Below are positions 19,888 to 22,879 of a stretch of 22,879 nucleotides of DNA, one piece after another; within the stretch, counting starts at the first letter, position 1, and every line of letters begins with the position of its first letter. The translations under genes were made by a program, and so were the position numbers. This DNA comes from an uncultured Collinsella sp. (GTDB taxonomy: Bacteria > Actinomycetota > Coriobacteriia > Coriobacteriales > Coriobacteriaceae), in the NCBI GenBank assembly GCA_958403395.1, contig CATXXF010000031.1, positions 1 through 22,879 of the forward strand. Reading direction: 5' to 3'. The notes below the pieces were generated by a model. That model was given only the letters and a program-made list of their open reading frames with translations, did no database searches and had not been told where the DNA came from.

Positions 19888-22656
19888 ATGCTGATGCTCA
19901 AAACCGTCACGGTACTCGAAGCCATCTCCAAGCGCCGCAGCACGGCGCGCCCTGCCGCTCATACCGGCCTGTCCAAGAACACCATATTCGCCGCCACCCA
20001 TAGTGCCGAGGACGCCCTCGTACTGCTTGACGCCACGGCAAACGGCCTCACCGTCGAGCAGGCAACTGAGCGCCTGAACGCCGTCGGCCCCAACACCATC
20101 GAGGCAACGACCAAAACGCTCGCCCGCCGCATCGCCGACGCGTTCATCGATCCCTTCGCCGGCATCCTCGCCGCGCTCGCACTGGTCTCGCTCTACATCG
20201 ACGTGCTCGCCGTGCCCGAACCGCAGCGCGACCCCTCCACGGTCATCGTCATCGGCACCATGCTGCTGGTATCGGGCGGCATGAAGTTTATCCAGGAAGC
20301 CCGCAGCGGCAATGCGGCCGAGGCCCTCAAGGACCTGGTCTCCAACACTTGCACCGCCCTGCGCGACGGCGAGCGCATCGAGATCCCCTTCGACGAGCTC
20401 GTCCCCGGCGATGTAATCCGTCTCTCTGCCGGCGATATGGTGCCGGCAGATGCCCGCATCATCACCGCGCGCGACCTGTTTGTGATCGAGTCCGCACTCA
20501 CCGGCGAGAGCGAGGCCGTCGAGAAGACCACCGCCGTCACCGTCGTCGAGGGCGCCGACGGCTCCGCACTGCCACTCTCTGCCTGCAAGAACATCGTCTT
20601 TACCGGCACCTCCGTGCAAAACGGCGCCGCCATGGCGCTTGTCGTTGCCACCGGCTCGGACACCTACCTGGGCGGCATCGCCAAGATGCTCAACGGGCGC
20701 GGCGAAAAGAGCGCGTTTGACCGCGGCGTCTCGAGCGTCTCCATGCTGCTGGTGCGCCTGATGCTCGTTATGGCGCCGGCCGTCTTTGCCATCAACGCCG
20801 CCACCAAGGGCAACGTCATCGACGCGCTGCTGTTCGCCACGAGCGTGGCCGTGGGCATCACGCCGCAGATGCTTCCCGTCATCGTGACCACGAGCCTGTC
20901 GCAGGGCGCCAAGGACCTCGCCCGTCGCCAGGTTATCGTCAAGGAGCTGCCGGCGATTCAAAACCTCGGAGCGATGGACGTCCTGTGCTGCGACAAGACC
21001 GGCACCCTCACCGAAGACCGCATCGCGCTCGAGCGCTACCTCAACACCGATGGCAACGAGGACGCGCGCGTGCTGCGCCATGCGTTTTTGAACAGCTTCT
21101 TCCAGACCGGCCTCAAAAATCTTATCGACCTGGCCGTAATCGACCGTGCCGATGTGACGCCCTCGACCGTCGCACCCGATTCCATGCTGGGCCAGAGCCT
21201 GCGCGACCGCTACACCAAGGTCGACGAGGTTCCCTTCGATTTCTCGCGCCGTCGCCTGAGCGTAGTTGTCGCCGACGCCCAAGGCAAAACCCAGATGGTT
21301 ACCAAGGGCGCTGCCGAGGAAATGCTCGAGATCTGCTCCTTTGTCGAGATCGATGGCATCGCTCAGCCGCTCACCGACGAGAAGCTCGCCCAGATTCGCA
21401 AGCAGATCGCCGGACTTAACGCCGAGGGCCTACGCGTAATTGCCGTGGCGCAGAAGACCAATCCGCGCTGCGTGGGCGAGTTTGGCATCGCCGACGAGTG
21501 CGACATGGTGCTGATGGGCTTTTTGGCCTTCCTCGATCCGCCCAAAGCAAGTGCCGCGGGCGCCGTCGCCACCCTCGAGGCCAAGGGCGTGGCGGTCAAG
21601 GTCCTAACCGGCGACAACGACCGCGTCGCCGCCACCGTCTGCGAGCAGATTGGTATCGATGCGAGCAACGTCTTGCTCGGCTCCGAGATCGATGCGCTCG
21701 ATGACGCCGAACTTGCCGAGCGCGCCGAGAAAACCCACCTCTTCGCCAAGCTCTCGCCGCTGCAGAAGGCGCGCCTGGTACGTGTCATGCGCGAGATGCT
21801 CGGCCACACCGTGGGCTTTATGGGCGACGGCATCAACGACGCCGCCGCCATGCGTGCGAGCGATTGCGGCATCTCGGTCGATTCGGCCGTCGATATTGCC
21901 AAGGAATCCGCCGATATCATCTTGCTTCAGAAGGACCTGGGCGTGCTCGAGCGCGGCATCATCGAAGGCCGCCGCACTTACGGCAACCTGCTCAAGTACC
22001 TCAAGACCACGGTGAGCTCCAACTTTGGCAATGTGCTGTCCGTGACCGTCGCGAGCCTGTTCTTGCCGTTTTTGCCCATGAGCGCCCTGCAGCTGGTACT
22101 GCTGTCGCTGGTCTACGAGATCGTGTGCATCGCACTGCCGTGGGACACCGTCGATGACGCCTGGACTGCCCGCCCGCGTGCCTGGGACGCCGCATCCATC
22201 AAGGGCTTTATGCTCGAGCTGGGCCCCGTGAGCTCGCTGTTTGACATCGTGACCTTCGCCGCGCTCTTCTTTGTCGTGTGCCCCGCCGCCGTGGACGCAA
22301 GCTGGTCCGAGCTTGCCGCCGCGGGCGACGTCGCGGGTATGGCGACCTTTGCTGCGCTCTTCCAGAGCGGCTGGTTTGTCGAGTCCATGTGGTCGCAGAC
22401 ACTCGTGGTCCACATGTTGCGCTCCCCGCATCTGCCGAGCCCGCGCGACCACGCCGCGCCCGCATTGTGCGTTCTTACCGTGCTGGGCCTGGCGCTCGTC
22501 ACCTGGCTGCCGGCAAGCCCCATCGCCGATGCGCTCGGCCTCATGCCGCTGCCCACGAGCTTTTTTGGGCTGCTCATTGGCATCGTTACCGCCTATATCG
22601 CGCTCACCCAGCTGGCAAAGCGCCGCTACATTGCCCGCCACGGCGAGCTGCTGTAG
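19888..22656 (+). CDS. mgtA: Magnesium-translocating P-type ATPase (MgtA/MgtB type)
   Basis: A 922-residue type IIIB P-type ATPase that imports Mg2+ across the inner membrane at the cost of ATP. Motifs in order: TGES (205-208) in the actuator domain, the phosphorylation site D369-KTGT (LCCDKTGTLTED), TKGAAEEML in the nucleotide-binding domain, TGDND, and the hinge GDGINDAAAMR (646-651 onward). Membrane pairs appear at about 92-112 and 116-131, 285-330, and a C-terminal cluster from about 710 to 905. The stretch PWDTVDD...PRAWDAASIKGFMLELGPVSSLFDI is characteristic of MgtA/MgtB and distinguishes it from Ca2+ pumps. AAGGAGG (19875-19881) precedes the ATG. Expression is probably controlled through the long leader. 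No mgtC or corA is nearby. Confidence 0.95.
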   Translation: MLMLKTVTVLEAISKRRSTARPAAHTGLSKNTIFAATHSAEDALVLLDATANGLTVEQATERLNAVGPNTIEATTKTLARRIADAFIDPFAGILAALALVSLYIDVLAVPEPQRDPSTVIVIGTMLLVSGGMKFIQEARSGNAAEALKDLVSNTCTALRDGERIEIPFDELVPGDVIRLSAGDMVPADARIITARDLFVIESALTGESEAVEKTTAVTVVEGADGSALPLSACKNIVFTGTSVQNGAAMALVVATGSDTYLGGIAKMLNGRGEKSAFDRGVSSVSMLLVRLMLVMAPAVFAINAATKGNVIDALLFATSVAVGITPQMLPVIVTTSLSQGAKDLARRQVIVKELPAIQNLGAMDVLCCDKTGTLTEDRIALERYLNTDGNEDARVLRHAFLNSFFQTGLKNLIDLAVIDRADVTPSTVAPDSMLGQSLRDRYTKVDEVPFDFSRRRLSVVVADAQGKTQMVTKGAAEEMLEICSFVEIDGIAQPLTDEKLAQIRKQIAGLNAEGLRVIAVAQKTNPRCVGEFGIADECDMVLMGFLAFLDPPKASAAGAVATLEAKGVAVKVLTGDNDRVAATVCEQIGIDASNVLLGSEIDALDDAELAERAEKTHLFAKLSPLQKARLVRVMREMLGHTVGFMGDGINDAAAMRASDCGISVDSAVDIAKESADIILLQKDLGVLERGIIEGRRTYGNLLKYLKTTVSSNFGNVLSVTVASLFLPFLPMSALQLVLLSLVYEIVCIALPWDTVDDAWTARPRAWDAASIKGFMLELGPVSSLFDIVTFAALFFVVCPAAVDASWSELAAAGDVAGMATFAALFQSGWFVESMWSQTLVVHMLRSPHLPSPRDHAAPALCVLTVLGLALVTWLPASPIADALGLMPLPTSFFGLLIGIVTAYIALTQLAKRRYIARHGELL

Positions 22657-22680
22657 CAAGTAGACGGAAAACACCCTGCC

Positions 22681-22742
22681 AGCTGCCGTTACCACTACCA
22701 CAGCTGCCAACGCCGCTGCCGCTGCCTCTGCCGCCGCCGCAG
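22681..22742. repeat. Low-complexity GCTGCC/GCCGCC stretch
   Basis: A run of imperfect CTGCC and GCCGC units follows the ATPase stop. It has no coding evidence and no terminator shape. The remaining DNA to the end of the window shows only the repeat unit at 22757. Confidence 0.5.
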
Positions 22743-22756
22743 TCTATCCCCCCAGC

Positions 22757-22777
22757 AGTTGCGGTGAAATAGTTCCT
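22757..22777 (+). repeat. Single copy of the 21-base AGTTGCGGTG repeat
   Basis: Identical to the reverse complement of the right arm at 699-719, and differing at one position from the left arm at 653-673; the match extends on the right with GTTT, as on the left arm. The opposite arm is not found in the remaining 102 bases, so the partner is either missing or beyond the window edge. Confidence 0.8.
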
Positions 22778-22879
22778 GTTTGGGGGTGCGGACGATTTCT
22801 TGGACCGCGCCTAGGCGTATCCAAGTGGAGTGGGAAGGATAAACTGGACTTTCTTTTAAGGATCCTCAAGCGTATTGCC

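Noticed and set aside
19861..21282. 473-codon minus-strand frame opposite mgtA
   Set aside because: Antisense shadow of the ATPase gene, which has all P-type motifs in the plus strand; the composition is not protein-like.
1..22879. tRNA, rRNA or complete insertion sequence
   Set aside because: No cloverleaf, rRNA signature, or transposase reading frame was recognised on either strand.

Overview
The window is a GC-rich bacterial chromosomal segment with closely packed genes. Gene content (NiaR-type NAD repressor, NikR, HypFCDE, glucose-type EIIA, an MgtA-type pump, LytTR/GHKL two-component pair) and the style of the intergenic repeats suggest the Coriobacteriia, most likely a Collinsella-like gut anaerobe. 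That assignment is inference from gene content; no rRNA or marker protein settles it.

Layout. 1-614: repeat debris, then a small 2[4Fe-4S] ferredoxin with a clear terminator. 653-4700: de novo NAD operon on the minus strand in the order nadA-nadB-nadC-niaR, with a promoter upstream of nadA whose -35 and spacer lie inside a perfect 19-bp-arm palindrome, the probable NiaR operator. 4896-6895: LytTR response regulator and GHKL histidine kinase, overlapping by one base. 6960-7535: a reverse-strand conserved-looking protein that may be a degenerate uracil-DNA-glycosylase-fold protein. 7672-8142: thioredoxin plus terminator. 8214-14064: a nickel/hydrogenase-maturation run: small helical protein, NikR with a His/Cys-rich tail, HypF, HypC, HypD, HypE. 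NikR would sense nickel while HypF/C/D/E build the Fe(CN)2CO part of a [NiFe] hydrogenase; hypA, hypB and the hydrogenase itself are not in the window. 14170-14838: HAD phosphatase. 15314-16644 (minus): lipoprotein and PTS EIIA-Glc. 17227-18399: Fic AMP-transferase-type protein in an A+T-richer island. 18768-19451 (minus): pyrE. 19888-22656: Mg2+ P-type ATPase behind a 270-base leader with a strong promoter and a possible leader peptide.

The intergenic DNA is unusually structured. At least four families are visible: (1) hairpins with GTGGATAATCTCCC arms bracketing the Fic gene; (2) hairpins with GGGTCGC/GGAAA arms after the HAD gene and at the window start; (3) a 21-base repeat with AGTTGCGGTG, as an inverted pair near 650-720 and as a single copy at the window end; (4) a roughly 190-240-base composite element present twice, each time ending exactly three bases beyond the stop codon of a minus-strand gene (lipoprotein and pyrE). 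In family 4 the central hairpin is nearly identical in both copies, while two flanking stems have different sequences that nevertheless remain paired. This compensatory pattern is the most interesting signal in the window and points to a structured RNA or a folded-DNA element I cannot name.
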